From positions 288,396,395-288,460,394 of the forward strand of contig CM022298.1 of NCBI GenBank assembly GCA_011799875.1: a stretch of DNA of 64,000 nucleotides, read 5' to 3'. Source of the stretch: Thinopyrum elongatum (lineage: Eukaryota; Streptophyta; Magnoliopsida; Poales; Poaceae). Position 1 is the first letter of the stretch. Each line of letters begins with the position of its first letter. Positions 1 through 12,257 of this stretch are shown one piece after another. The notes under the pieces were generated by a model. The model was not told where the DNA came from. It saw nothing but the letters and a program-made list of their open reading frames with translations, and made no database searches. Position numbers and translations under genes: made by a program.

Positions 1-211
1 CATAATGTTATTAAAATATAAATGAAATGTTTTGAGAAAACTACCAAAACCAAAATATTATTACCAAAAATTTCTATATGGTGGGAAGAATTTTGAAATC
101 AGAAAACAGAAAAGGTTCTGAAATTAAATAAAGACCGAGTATAATTCAAAATTTTATTTCTGGCCAAATTTTTATTTAGTAAAAACATGATTAAATTTTT
201 GGGGTGTTACA
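1..211 (+). repeat. Probable 3' end of an LTR (fragment)
   Basis: The stretch is AT-rich and has no coding potential. It ends in GGGGTGTTACA, a terminus of the kind seen at the 3' ends of long Gypsy LTRs in grasses. The next bases are not a primer binding site and instead start LINE-like sequence, so this would be a 3' LTR or a solo LTR cut by the window edge. It may be unrelated AT-rich DNA; the start lies outside the window. Confidence 0.3.
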
Positions 212-498
212 CATGGCTGCTTCGTTGGGAAGCAAGGATATAGAGTTGACGGTTGCGGACTCTGTGATTGGTAAATGCACAGCGGCCGCGAAAGAGCACA
301 CCAAGAATCATAAGATACAGGACATGACACTTGTTCTCTTCGAGAAAGGTGTGGCAGGGTTGAGTTGAAGAGGGGAAGGGTGGTGGTGGACCGGAGGATG
401 TCTGCCGGGATAGAGGACCACACTATGCAATAGGAAGCAACTGGCCTTGGGGCTGTCGGTGACCTAACGGGGCCGAGCATGGTGCCCCATCAGGAGCA

Positions 499-1479
499 AT
501 GAATTGCCTGAGTTGGAACTATGGGGGTGTGGCCAACAAACCGACAGTTCATGAGTTGGTGGGCCTTGTGAGGACCGCCAAAGTACACTTGGTCTTTTTG
601 TGTGAAACTAGAATAAAAGCTGAAAAAGTTCGTTGGTTAAGAGGTAGACTAGGTCTGAAAGGTTTTGCAGGATGTGATAGTAATGGTCTTAGTGGGGGGT
701 TAGCCTCTTTTGGAGTGATAAAGTTTTTGTTGATGTTCAAGAAAGTAATGATAGATATGTTGATGCGCACGTCCGTGTGTCTGATTCTGATCCACTTTGG
801 CGCTTAACCTGTGTGTATGGTGAGCCACGGGTGGAGAACTGACATTTGATGTGGGAAAAAAATGCAAAATCTAAAAACAAGGTCTCAGCTGTTGTGGTGT
901 CTGATAGGAGATTTTAATGAAGCCATGTGGTCTTTTGAACACTTCTCAGCAACACAAAGAGGAGAAAGACAGATGCTTGCCTTCAGAGATACCTTGGAAA
1001 TATATGAGTTATCAGATTTGGGGTTCTCGGGAGTGTCGTTCACCTAAGATAATAAGCAAGCTGGACGATGTAATGTTAAAGTTCGTTTGGACCATGCAGT
1101 GGCGGATAACAGCTGGAGAGACATCTTTTAAGAGGCCACAGTTATGCACAAAGTTAGCCCTTGTTCGGATCACTGCCCCGTGGTGCTCCAGTGCATAAAG
1201 GAACAAAAACCGAATTTTAAAACTTGCCAAAGACGTTATGAGATCTTATGGGAGACAGACCATAGCTTACCGAAGAGAGTCCAGAATGCTTGGGAAAAAG
1301 CGGGAATGAAGGTCCACCTGGGTGATATCCGGCGTGGCCTGTGTGAGCTCATGGCGGAGCTACATGTATGGAGCAAGGCCAGATTTGGCAGTGTAGTCAG
1401 AGACCTTGAAAAATCTAGATCAAGGTTGGAGGAATTAATGAGAATGAATGCTGACCGCAATGAAATAAGAGTAGTTTAG
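499..1479 (+). pseudogene. LINE ORF2, endonuclease domain (broken)
   Basis: The reading frame opens with MNCLSWNYGGVANKPTVHEL, the standard start of the plant LINE apurinic-type endonuclease that nicks target DNA. VFLCETRI (catalytic Glu region) follows, then GDFNEAMWS near 910 (the GDFN motif) and a SDHCPV motif near 1168 (the C-terminal SDH). The domain is spread over different frames, with breaks near 806 and 1048, and a TAG stop follows at 1477. These motifs place it in the exonuclease/endonuclease/phosphatase fold. It was once fused to the reverse transcriptase downstream. Confidence 0.85.
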
Positions 1480-1828
1480 GATCATATGAATGAATTAATG
1501 TATAGGGAAGAACTCATGTGGCTGCAAAGATTGCGTATAGATTGGCTGCACGAAGGAGACCATAACACAAAGTTCTTCCATCAGCGGGCAGTTTGGAGGG
1601 CGAGAAGAAATAAAGTCAAGTTCCTTTGTTGATGATTCAGGCACGAGATGTGAGAAAAATGAAGAAATGGGCTCTCTTGTTGGTACTTTCTTTCAGAACC
1701 TGTTCACGTGTGATAGCACACTGGATCATGCGCCCCTAGTTCACCTTGTACAGCCGATGGTAACCCATGATATGAGTTTAAAATTTTGTGCTGATTTCAC
1801 TTACCAGGAAATATCGGACATCCTCTTC

Positions 1829-2737
1829 TAGATCGGCCCTCTAAAGGTGCCGGGTAAAGATGGGTTCCCTGCTCGTTTTTTCCAAAAAAATTGGTTGGCC
1901 CTAAAAGAGGAAGTCATCCATGTTGTCAAGGAATTTTTTTGGACCGGAGTAATGCCAGAAGGTGTAAATGAAACGGTAATCGTACTTATACCAAAAGTGG
2001 ATGATCCAACCCGTGTTTCTGACTTTAGGCCAATAAGCCTTTGCAATGTCATATATAAAATTATTGCAAAGTGCTTGGTGAACAGATTGAGACTCATCCT
2101 AGATGAGATTGTTTCACCACAGCAGAGTGCCTTTGTACCAGGACAGATGATTACCGATAATGCCCTCTTAGCATTCGAATGTCTTCACTTCATGCAACAT
2201 GAGAAAAGAACAGGAAAATAGCTATCATGCTTATAAGTTGGATTTATCAAAAGCTTATGATCATGTAGATTGGGTCTTCTTGGAGCAAAGGATGGAAAAG
2301 TTAGGCTTCACTCACCAATGGTTCAGTGGATCATGACATGTGTGACCTTGGTGAGATATTCTGTGAAATTTCATGGAGCTATCTTTGATTCGTTTGCACC
2401 GTCGCGTGTGCTACGACAAGGAGACCCCCTATCACCATTTTTGTTCCTCTTTGTTGCTGATGGGTTGTCTGCATTATTAAGGCAAGGAACAGAGAACCAA
2501 GATATTGAGGCTTTAAAGGTATGCCCAAGAGCTCCAGGTATTTCACACTTATTATTTGCAGATGATACCTTATTGTTCTTCAAAGCAAACCTTGAGTAGG
2601 CAGAGTACATCAAAGGTGTAATTAACAACTATGAACGAGCCACGGGACAACTAATCAATCCGCAAAAATTCTCTATTCAATTTGGAGAGGCATGCCCTGT
2701 GGAGATGCAGCAAGCTATCAGGTAGGAGCTTCAAGTA
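1829..2737 (+). pseudogene. LINE ORF2, reverse transcriptase domain (broken)
   Basis: The domain contains DFRPISLCNVIYKIIAKCL (1996-2080 region), QQSAFVPGQMITDNALLA, motif A LDLSKAYDHVDW (about 2238, in another frame), LRQGDPLSPFLFLF (about 2410) and the catalytic FADDTLLFF (about 2555). These are hallmark non-LTR reverse transcriptase motifs. Lesions visible are a stop at 2219, a frame change before 2238, another near 2320, and TAG stops at 2597 and 2723. The catalytic Asp pair in FADD is still encoded. Its role was target-primed reverse transcription of the LINE RNA. Confidence 0.92.
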
Positions 2738-4675
2738 GTGAATTCAGAATTTGAAGGGAAGTATCTCGGGTTGCCAACCCCGGATGGCCGGATGCACAAA
2801 GGAAAATTCCAAATGCTTCAAGCTAGCCTCACGAAAAGAATCATGGCATGGGGGGACAGACTATCTCAAGCAGGTATTGAAGCAATGATTAAATCGGTGG
2901 CACAGGCTATCCCAACCTATATCATGGGGGTGTTCAAGCTACCGGTCTCGGTGTGTGATGATCTCACAAGATTGGTGAGGAACTTTTGGTGGGCTTCTAG
3001 AGATGGCAAGAGGACCCACTGGAAAGCATGGGAGAAAATTATAGAGCCAAAGGGAAGAGGAGGTCTTGGCTTTCGTGACTTCCGTATCTTTAATCAAGCC
3101 TTGTTAGCTCGTCAAGCATGGCGTTTACTAACAAAACCTGATTCGCTCTGTGCCATGGTGCTGAAGGCAAGATATTATCCTAATGGGTCCCTAGTGGACA
3201 CTGTTTTTGCAGGCAATGCTTCTCCTACGTGGCACACAGTTCAGCATGGGCTGGACTTGCTCAAGCAAGGACTAATCTGGCGTGTCGGGAACGAAGAGCA
3301 AGTGCGTATTTGGCGCGATCCTTGGTTGCCAAGACCGCCGTCGTACAAGCCCATTACGGCGAGGGGCACATGTCGCTTGCACCGAGCTAATGAGCTGTTG
3401 GATGAAAATGGATGGTGGATCTTGGAGCTTGTCCACTGGCATTTTCATGCAATTGATGCTGCATGTATACTCAAGATGAAAGCATCCCAATGGCGTCAGG
3501 AGGACGTCTTGGCTTGGGCACCTGATCCACGAGGCATCTTCTCCGTCAGAAGCGCGTATCGTCTCGCCATCGACAACATTTCTAGCACTACCATGTGCGC
3601 CGCGAGCAGGGCACCGGACGGCACTCGTGCCATCTGGAAGGCAGTGTGAGGGTGCCCTGCCCCACCAAAGGTACGCGTCTTTGCATGGCGTCTAATCACA
3701 AATTCACTTGCAACGATGGAGAACAAGGCTAAGAGAAAACTTGAGGTCTCTAACTTATTTGTTTTATGTGGCATGGAATCCGAGGATATGTTCCATGCAA
3801 TGTGCAGGTGCCCGGTCGCCCGTATATTGTGGGAAGAAATGGCGGCCACCATCAGCATACCACGCCTTGACGACATTGTCAACTCCGGTACTGAATGGGC
3901 ATTGCTACTCCTGAATGAATGCCCAGAAGAGCAGCGACTAACGGTTCTCATGACCTTTTGGCACAACTGGCATGTACGTAACGAGATTATTCATCACAAG
4001 CCAGTGCCAACCATTGAAGCATCATGTAGATTCTTATGTAGCTACATCAACAGCCTACAGTGCATTGAGCAGCATCCCCACGGTGACATCTCTAAAGGAA
4101 AAATGGTGGTTTTCCAAGGACCTCAGAGGAAACATACTAGTGCGGCCGCATGGCCTGCCTCTTGTACACGACCACCTGAGAAGTGGACGAAGCCTCCTGA
4201 TGGCTGGAATAAACTGAATGTTGATGGTGCTTGGCGTGAAGAGGATGGCACAGGAGGTGCTGCGATGATCTTACGTGACCAAAACTGTGCAATCGTCTGT
4301 GCATCTTGCAGGTACCTCACATCTTGTACGAGTCCTCTGGAGGCGGAAGTGGCAACATGCATGGAAGAGATAGTTCTAGCCCTTGAGTGGAGCACATTAC
4401 CCTTCATCCTGGAAACAGATAGTCTTATTGCAGCCACTATGATCAAGGAGCTTGATCAGAATAGATCACCCGTAGCAGCTATGATTGGTGAGATAAAAAG
4501 GCTACCATCCTTAGGTCGTGAGCATGTGATTTCACATGTGAATAGGAGTAGGAATAAATTCAGCCATACACTTGCACACTTGGTTCACTCGGTACTTCGC
4601 ACCGCTGTATGGCTGCGTAATGGACCTGATGAAATTGGCACCCTCTGCCAACAAGATTGTAATGATCTTCCTTGA
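2738..4675 (+). pseudogene. LINE ORF2 C-terminus: zinc-finger linker and RNase H
   Basis: One frame runs from 2738 to the TGA-free end at 4675 except for a single stop at 3647-3649, where the pattern suggests a lost Trp codon. The first part (YLGLPTPDGRMHKGKF) is the reverse transcriptase thumb. A zinc-finger of the zf-RVT kind follows (CGMESEDMFHAMCRC, about 3770-3820). The final 150 residues are an RNase H fold: NVDGAW gives the first catalytic Asp, SPLEAEV the Glu, LETDS the second Asp and HVNRSRNKFSHTLAH the C-terminal part, with His where many RNases H have Asp, as is common in plant LINEs. This is the best preserved part of the LINE. Confidence 0.92.
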
Positions 4676-4705
4676 TTAATGCAATCCTTTTCTTTCACAA
4701 AAAAG

Positions 4706-5267
4706 GTACTGTTGTGAACTCATTCCAATTTTATATTGGTGTTATATCTACTGTATTCTAACTTCTCCATGGTTCATACCCCCCGATACTACCCATAAAT
4801 TCATCAAAATAAGCAAACAACACATCAAAAACAGAATCTGTCAAAAATAGAACAGTCTATAAAGACCAGAATATTAGTCATACTTATGTAACTCCAAAAA
4901 TTCTGAAAATTTAGGAGAACATAGAAAAATTCATATATCAATCTTGTGTAAAAAATGCAGAATTTTTCCACTCTCCAGTGAATTTTAACAATTATGTTAC
5001 TTGACACAAAAGTTTCTATTTTTCAGCAAAACCAAATCAACGATAATACCAAAGCATCCCAAAGGTCTTGCTTGGCTCAAACACTAATTAAACACCGAAA
5101 TACAATTACTACAGAGGTAATATTGTGTATTTATTGAAAAACAGAAGCAAAAAAATAAAATAAAATTGGGTTGCCTCCCAACAAGCGCTATTGTTTTACG
5201 CCCTTAGCTAGGCGTAATGCATAGATCTAGGTATTGTCATCTTTGGTATGCAATCCATAAGTGGCCC
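4706..5267 (-). other. Element A internal non-coding region
   Basis: AT-rich DNA with no gene. On the minus strand it has the look of the spacer downstream of gag-protease in Athila-type elements: a GGGAGGCAACCCAA block near 5170, long T/A tracts and the wording of element B around 23400-23590 (a GTTCTGTTTTTGACAGATTC-like string). That shared non-coding sequence supports assigning both elements to one group. Confidence 0.6.
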
Positions 5268-5577
5268 TCATAATAGATTCATATGGCAACTTAATTTTCT
5301 TTCTCGAAAAGTGTTCCATGCTTTCCTTAACAAAAATTGAAATCTAATGTTTACTTCTTTCATATCAATAATTGCACCAATCGTTCTAAGGAAAGGTCTA
5401 CCAAGTATAATAGGGCATGTAGGATTGCAATCTATATCAAGCACAATAAAATCTACGGGCACATAATTCCAATTTGCAACAATAAGAACATCAATAAGCC
5501 TTCCCATAGGTTTCTTAATAGTGGAATCCACTAGATGCAAATTCAAAGAACAATCATCATGTTTATGGAAACCTAAC
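5268..5577 (-). pseudogene. Element A protease, C-terminal half
   Basis: The minus strand encodes CSLNLHLVDSTIKKPMGRL, then VPVDFIVLDIDCNPTCP and IILGRPFLRTIGAIID. This is the C-terminal half of the Athila retropepsin, including the ILGRPFL segment that closes the fold. The N-terminal half lies 7.7 kb away at 13281 and onward. The coding sequence is split by element N with target duplication CTAAC at 5573-5577. A one-base frame change is also seen at the split, and the frame decays after about 5290. Confidence 0.88.
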
Positions 5578-6598
5578 TGTCGGGGTACACAAACAGGGGT
5601 GTTTATTTCCCCTGACTTGCGCACGGACAAAAAGCCTCCACCCTGATGGCCAGGGCTTGCCGGGGGAATAGCTACCTCAATATAGCTGGACCCGTCAGTA
5701 CAAGCCCAAGTCAAGTCCAAGCAAGGCCGAGCCAGAGAAGCTGCTCTTCGTGAGGTCAAGGAGCGCATCAAGAAGACCAAGCCAACATACAAGGCAAAGA
5801 TTCTAAGGGAAGTGTCCTTTGCTGGTTAGCCGAGGCCAGCAAGGTTAATGCAGTAGACAAGAGTAGGACCAAGCCGCGCCAGCTGCGTCTCCAGGACAGC
5901 CGGAGACTGAAGCACGCACCCCTCCAAGAAGGCCCGGCAAGCCTTGCCCCCGGCAAGCACAAGCCAGTTACCACCGCTCCACCGCACCATGACGCCAGTC
6001 ACTTATCGATGCGGTGTCGAGCCCCCCAGGCGATTAAGTGGCTCTCACTAAGCATGTCGCAGTTTGCTGGAAGACAGATCACACCCATTTGACACCCGTC
6101 TAGAGGCGTGTCAAAGATGATAAGCAGAAGTTGGCTAAGCGGCGATATAAGCTTGCCGGGGATGCACCCCCGCACGCCACCTAAGGTAGCATTTATGACA
6201 TTTTGTCCTAAGTGCTAGAGTTAGGTATGATAGCACTGTTGGCTATCTAATCACAAGATAATGTCTGTTTTGCCACTGTGGTTACCCCTTGAGCTATAAA
6301 AGGAGTTCCAAGGCAACCTAGAGAAGGTTTCAGATCTTCTCACACTTGTACTCGCGTAGCAGCTCTCCCCGAGGCCACCTTGCCGGGTTTGAGCGCTGCG
6401 TGTCTTCGTGTTCCTCCATCCAATCCACCAAAGCAGGAGTAGGGTTTTACGCTTCTCAGCGGCCCGAACCTGGGTAAAAACCACCGGAGTCTCGTCGTCG
6501 TGCTGCCTCATGGCCTCCGCTCTTTGTGCAAAGTGATCTCCCCCTGCCGAACCACAAGGGGCCCGTGGCCCCATAGGTGATCGTGTCCACCCACGACA
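5578..6598 (+). repeat. Element N 5' LTR
   Basis: It runs from TGTCGGGGTACACAAACAGG to CCACCCACGACA (1021 bp). A TATA box, GAGCTATAAAAGG, lies at 6291-6303. Downstream, in the presumed R/U5 part, is AGTAGGGTTTTACGCTTCTC with CCGAACCTGGGTAAAA, a block shared with the LTRs of elements E and F. This shared block gives the orientation of all three. Confidence 0.93.
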
Positions 6599-6601
6599 TC
6601 T

Positions 6602-6620
6602 TTGGCGCGCCAGGTAGGGG
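6602..6620 (+). other. Element N primer binding site
   Basis: TTGGCGCGCCAGGTAGGGG starts three bases after the 5' LTR. This sequence is commonly found at this place in grass Tat-type Gypsy elements and fixes the plus orientation of the element. Confidence 0.8.
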
Positions 6621-7910
6621 GAATGCTTGTGTGAACCCGAAGTTGTGAACAGTGCGTTGATCTTCATCATCCCCTTCTTCGTCCATGGCTTTGAAGAAGA
6701 GGAGCAATGCTGCCCCCTGGCCCCCTCCTTCTGAGACTCCATTGCATGTCTCCGCCACAGCAATGGTGGCGGCGAGAGTGGGGGACGTCGGTGCTACAGT
6801 CAGCGTAGATGGCACAGATAGCATGGCCGCCGTGCCATCCGCGGTCAGAAGGTGGGACGGGCCGAGCGGCGGCGCCGTCCTTCTCGCGATCCTTGGTCAA
6901 GCACACTTGATCCCAAGAGGTGCCGCTCGGTCTGACGGGCAAGAGAACGGTGCGTACTTGGCCTCCCTTTCCCTCCTTCCTCGCCAATGATTGGGATGTG
7001 TAGCAGCGATGCCGCCGGCGTCGATAAGCCCGCATGAAGCTCGGTCCTGCATTTATCCCGCCAAGGGTGAATCCTAACCTGAATGTTAGAGCGAATCCGT
7101 TGGTTGGCACCCCCGACAAGCAAACCACGACAAGGCCCTGTGCACCAATGTGTCTATCACGCTGGTCGCTGAGGGGTCATTGGAAGTTAGGGAAAGGAGA
7201 GTGGGACCAGTTTTTCCCTTTTTCTGCGATGTTTCATTAGTTGTGAATGTTTACATTGACTCCTCGGCCTGCGCCGGGGGTGAGCATGTGACTAACAGAC
7301 CATGAAGTTCCTCCATCTTGTCTCTTCCCGTTTTCCCCTCTTTTCAGGGCAAAAGTGGGTATTTGTGCGTAATTTCGCCAGAAGACATGAAGAGGAGGGA
7401 TGACCACGCGTCGAGGAGGGGATGATAGGCATAAGCAAATGTGGACCCCGGCAGGAGGGAAGCATGAACAAAAGCTAAGTTGGCATGCTTGTGAACTTTC
7501 ATCAGAGCTCGCGCTTGCACATCCCTCAAAAAACCAAGGTTTCATATGACGAGTCCTCTGTGTGATGGAAACTTACCATATTTGTATGCGCCCTTGCTTT
7601 GTTCCACGTCCACTCAACAAAGTGGGTGGCAGCATCAAAGACTGTTAAGGAAAAACCCACCGGCAGCGTGTCTTCGCCAGCAGAATGCTAAGGACCCGTT
7701 CCTCAAAAGCAATCGCGACAGCACGCTATTGGCGGGCAACCAAAGTATGCGAGGAAATTACCATACGAACACCGATGGAGAAACATAAGGGGATGGCGTG
7801 CGCTCGCATATAAATATCAGTTCAACAAGCATTAAAACAAAAATAGTACGGAACCTAATACGGGATACATGTTGTGTCTTACTACAGGGCAGCACGGCAG
7901 CAAGGGTGGC
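6621..7910 (+). other. Element N leader region, no clear gene
   Basis: About 1.3 kb with several short overlapping ORFs on both strands but none recognisable. A plus-strand ORF at 6685-6990 opens soon after the leader and could be a relic of a gag start, but it has no motif I know. I see no conserved domain here. Confidence 0.4.
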
Positions 7911-9977
7911 TTAAGGCTGGGTCCAGTGGCCTCCCTGAACTCTTGGGACTGAGAAGACACTGTCAGCAAGGGGGCCGGCCTTCTCCGCAACGGCAGAGAC
8001 GTCGGCACCTGGCGGCAGCTTCTTGAAGCCATCAGAGAGGTCAAGGTTCGGGTGGAAGAAGGCAAGGTTGCTCAAGACCAGGAAGAGAGCATCGTGAGCA
8101 AGCTTCCGGGATTCGTCGGCGAAGCAGGCGGCCTTGTCATCTTCATACATCTTCAACCCTTTGATTAAGCCTTCAAAGAAGAGTGTCAGCTTGACACTTG
8201 GAACTTCATGCTTGCCGACGGAGAAGACCCAGCTCTTCATGTCCATGTTTGCGATCTGAGCAGTGAGGCATTCGGCAATATCAACCATGCTCTTGATCCA
8301 GAGATCGCGCTGCTGAATTTGGTTCTCCAACTTGTCTTCTGCGTCTTTTTGGAGATTTCTGGCTTTGTTCAGGTCCGTCATCAGCAGTTTCTCACCGCAA
8401 TCGACAGATTCAAGCTCCTTCTCCAGAGAGGCAAGCCTGGCTTTCATATCAGAGATGGTGCCGTTGGCAGTGTCAAAGTCTTGGCTTTTGGAGGAAAGCT
8501 GCGATTGTGCTCCCTTCAGGGCGGCCTCTGCTATCCGCGCTTCCTCTTTGAGGGCCACGGTCTCCTTGCTACTCCCGGCAAGGTCCTCTGTCAGCTTGCT
8601 CAATTGGTTTTCAAGATCAGTCTTGGCAGCGGATCCGGCAGCCAGCTCGTCAGCAACCTCCTTCAGTTGGGCAGAGGATTCAAGGGTGAGCGTGTTGAGG
8701 GTGGCCTTGTGGCCATCCGCCAAATCCTTGGTGCGCTGCTGAACAAGGGCCTACAACTCCTCGTCCTTGCCGCGGAGAGCAGCTTCGAGAGTCCCTTCCC
8801 GGGCGGAAATGTCCTTCTCCTTGGTGTTTAGAAGCACTTCACGCTCCACCAACCGGACCTCCCGGGCAACAATGTACTCCTTGGCCATGGTCAGGACCTC
8901 CTCTTGTCGCATAAAAGAATGGGACTGCTTCTTATACCACTCGCGCAGTTCGTTGCCTTTGTCCCTCAGCTTCCGGTCCACAAGGTCGACGGAGTAGCTC
9001 TGCTCCTTGACTGCATGCCACTTGAGGCTGTACCTATTCTGCACGTCCTTGAGCCTTGCCGCCATGGATTCCAGGAAAGCTAAATATTTGGCGCCATCAG
9101 CAGAATCACCAGCTTCTTCAACTCTCTGGGACAGCGGCGCTAGTATGCGTCTGATTTCTTCATCAAAATTTGCGCCCGCTGAAACAGATGAGCCGAGAGT
9201 TGCGGGTCCAGGTCGAGCGAGGATTAGTGCCAGCTTGCTTGGGGAAGATTGCGGGGCCGCGGCCAAAGGATAGTTCATGGGAAAAGGTCCCATAGATTGG
9301 AGAGGAGCCTTGTCCTTAAGGACTGCATCTGGGCCAGATATACTGCCGAGGATTTTCTCTATTTCTTCTGAGAACTCCTGAATATCCCTAGCAGTCTGCT
9401 CATGGCCTTCTGTGGCAGCAATTCTGACTACTTCTTTGGCAGCACTTTTTCTAATGTTGGACACCTCCTCCAAGAGCTCGGGTTCTTCAGTTGTTGAGAC
9501 TACAAACAAAATCAACAGATGGGATGATAAGAAGCCAGACACCCCTAAATCAAAGCCAGGAAGATAAGTAATTCAAGGGAGTATAAGCAAAGACAAGTGG
9601 ATTACCCGGTGGTGGCTGTTGTAAGGGGACATCCCCTTCCTCGGCAACATCAGTTGCCAACGCGCGGTCCATGACCACCCCTTTGGTGGCTGTGGCCTCG
9701 ACGCGAGCAAACCCCTCGGTGGAGGCCCTTGCCGGTGATTCCTCTTCTTGAACTTTGGCCAACAGGGCCCTGGGGAGGTGGACCCCTCTTGGTGGGCTCC
9801 GCCTTGCTGGCTCTCTCCCAACCCTTTGCCGGGGATTGAGGGACGCTCCTCCGCATCTCCGCGAGCAGGTGAAGTGTGTCCCATGCCTTCGCGCCGGGGG
9901 CTGGGCTGGGGGCTAGGCACGGGATTCCCTGCCATATCCCCCGCTAGACCCGCGCTTGCCGAATGGCCCAGCACCAC
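7911..9977 (-). pseudogene. Element N antisense gene, C-terminal half (coiled coil)
   Basis: Minus-strand exons appear to be 9977-9607 (possible frame change inside; VQEEESPARASTEGFARVEA near 9750), ending at a GTAATC donor, and one beginning at a TTTGTAG acceptor near 9500 and running to 7911. The latter encodes a 500-residue, Glu/Lys/Leu-rich coiled coil (LKEEARIAEAALKGAQSQL and similar) closed by a non-coil domain with LFFEGLIKGLKMYEDDKAAC. One in-frame stop sits at about 8748. Coiled coils in this position also occur in the element E antisense genes, so this is a family trait. Its role is unknown. Confidence 0.65.
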
Positions 9978-10098
9978 CGCATGCTTGGCCCGTTTGGCCC
10001 GCTGAGCAAGGGGTTCCTCATCCCTGCCAAGTCAACTAGGCAAGATTAAATTAACGACCAAGTACAGAATGCTTCAACAAGAGGCTTGGTCGTTCTGC

Positions 10099-11972
10099 TT
10101 ACTCTGGATCCCTGAGCATGGATCCCAGCTCGTATGCCACAGGTGGAGGGGTTGCTCTACCCATTTTCAGAACCGGAGGAGGGGAACTTGCCGGCGGCAA
10201 TGAGCTCGTTGGTGGGACCGAGACCTCTGGCGGGATTGAGCTTGACGGAGAAGTTGGGCTTGACGAGGGGCTAGGATCTACCCCCATGACCGCCCGTCGC
10301 TTGGTGGGTGGAGTCTTGGCCTAGGAAAGGCGAGTGGATTGGCGGCGTGCCACTTCTTGCTTGCCACCCTTGGTGTTGTCTTCTTCACCCTTTGGCTGCC
10401 CCGCGAGGGGGCAGGAACCACTGGCTCTCAGTTCGCCCGCTTGCGGAGGCGCCGACCTTGCTCCGGAGCTTGAGGGCCCATTTCGAGCCCTTCTTCCTCC
10501 GCCTCGAGTCTCCTTGCCTCCTCAGCCTCAATCCCTTATTGGGCCCCTGTTACTATGGCTTGGGAAGTCCTGGCCTCGGCAGGATCAAGCCCGGCAGCCT
10601 CCTCCGCGGCATGCTCTTCACTCCCCTCATCAGAAGAGCCTTCGCCCTCAGCACCTTCCTTCTCCTCCTCTCCGGGCCCTGTTCCCCCGACAGCCCTGAG
10701 CTCCCTATCCTCTGCGATCCGATTCGCAATGAACGCTTGCTCTGCCCTGGTAGTGCGCTTGACAAGGTCGTCCTCTACCCTGGAAGCTCTTTCTTCCAAA
10801 CAAGAGACCCAGTCCATCTCGTCATCCAGGGCGGGCAGTTCCCAATCGGCCTTGACCCCGAAGGCATTGCAATCAGGCATCCATTGCAGGATCTGGCTCA
10901 AGGCAAAGTTAAGGTGTAGGGGAACAATCTTGGCCGGCAGATGAAATGGCCCAAGGTTGCCAAATAACTGTTCGCACAACCAGCTATGGCCATACACCGT
11001 CAGGTTGTTGGCGGGGCCTGGGTACAGTCGCATCCTGTCGGCAGAGTTCTTGTATTCCCAGGCAAACATGTCCCTCCTTTGCAGCGGTGCAATGCGGCGC
11101 TGGAGGAAGTCGTCCCCCACATGCTTGATGGTCAACCCGTCAACTTTGAGGCGGGCGATCCTATTTAGCGCCGGGCGGAGCCTATCGTCGGTGAGGCCCA
11201 ACATGCTCCAGTCGCTTCCGCGCATGACACATCCAGTCCGCGTCGAGCAGAACTCAGGGGCCTCTTCGTCCTTGATCCAACACTAGTCAGCCCTCCATTC
11301 CTCCCACTTGTTGCGCTGTTGACCATGGAGATAGTCCCAATCTTCCTTCTTGCCCCGGGGAATCCAGCTTATGTTCCTCGAGCGGTGGGACTTATCCTCT
11401 ATCTATGGGGTGAAGAAGTGCCTGAACAAATCCACATTGGGGGCGACCCCAACAAAATTCTCACACAAGTGGGCAAAGATTGCCATACACACCATGGCAT
11501 TAGGCGTGAAGTCCAGGAGATGAAACCCATACACAGTCATCATGGCGCAAAAGAAGTCGGAAAAGGGGGAAGAGTGGCCACAAAGAAAGTACGCGCACAA
11601 GAAGCGGTACGAATTTGATGGAATCTTGGTCCCCTCCGGCAGAACTTCGGGCGCTCCATGCCCATTCCTAGTTTCTCTCCCCCACATATAGGCATACCTT
11701 GTGATTAAGGTATTGCCGTCCAGGTGTGACGGGGAGAAAACGACATCTCCTGTCTCCGCCTGTCTAGTTCTTCTGCTTTCCTCCTCCTCTCCTACACCAC
11801 GGGATCCACAGGGGTGGCCGCCTGCTTCCCCTTCATGGCGCCCGTCTTTCGCCCCATCCCTTGGACTCAAAAAAGAAGCGAAAGATCTAGCAGAGTTTCC
11901 GGGGTGGATAATGGCAGCGAAGGCGGTTTTTTGGCTTGAGGAGGAAGATGAAGGGAGAAGAAACGGATGCAA
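10099..11972 (-). pseudogene. Element N antisense gene, N-terminal half (gypsy-type transposon domain)
   Basis: From the ATG at 11972 the frame gives a Ser-rich start, then YRFLCAYFLCGHSSPFSDFF and FHLLDFTPNAMVCMAIFAHL ending FRHFFTP. This aligns by eye with the antisense protein of element E (YGLDFHHMAPNSILHLASF), which matches the plant 'putative gypsy type transposon' domain (PF04195, from memory). Two in-frame TAG stops (after FFTP near 11403 and near 11285) interrupt it before LGLTDDRLRPALNRIARLKV. An acidic, then Pro-rich tail follows to 10099, where GAGTAAGC could be a splice donor. Its function is unknown; known homologues are retrotransposon-encoded. Confidence 0.7.
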
Positions 11973-12257
11973 ATGAGCAGCGTCCCTTCGCGTTGCGTTT
12001 TTATTAGGAACAAGCGCGGGGGTTGGCTCTTTGCTATCTTTTTCGGGAAGATACCGGTTTTGCAGGCGCAGTACTCACTAACGGCTACTGTTCCACGACC
12101 CCACGACCTGCGATAATTACGCGGAGTGGACGTGGGATTGACGGGTCATCATGACCAAAACTGCATGGACATCACTTCTTCGACGTGTGTCTATGCACTG
12201 TTTGGGGCCTAACCCAATGATGCCCAGCGACATGTTTGGCTCAGGCCCATGGGCTTC

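Larger units (their letters stand above)
212..4705 (+). mobile_element. Degenerate LINE (non-LTR retrotransposon), 5' truncated
   Basis: Endonuclease, reverse transcriptase, zinc-finger linker and RNase H modules follow in the usual order of a plant L1-type LINE, all on the plus strand. Positions 212-498 probably hold the end of ORF1 and the spacer, full of stops. The element ends in a short A run (CACAAAAAAGG, about 4697-4707), a remnant of the poly(A) tail. I found no convincing target-site duplication: the left side is LTR-like and the right side is Athila-type sequence. Many stops and frameshifts mean it cannot encode a working protein. It adjoins, and may have cut off, the left end of element A. 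Confidence 0.9.

Noticed and set aside
212..4705. Target-site duplication of the LINE
   Set aside because: The bases before 212 and after the A run at 4705 do not match over a useful length, so none is claimed.
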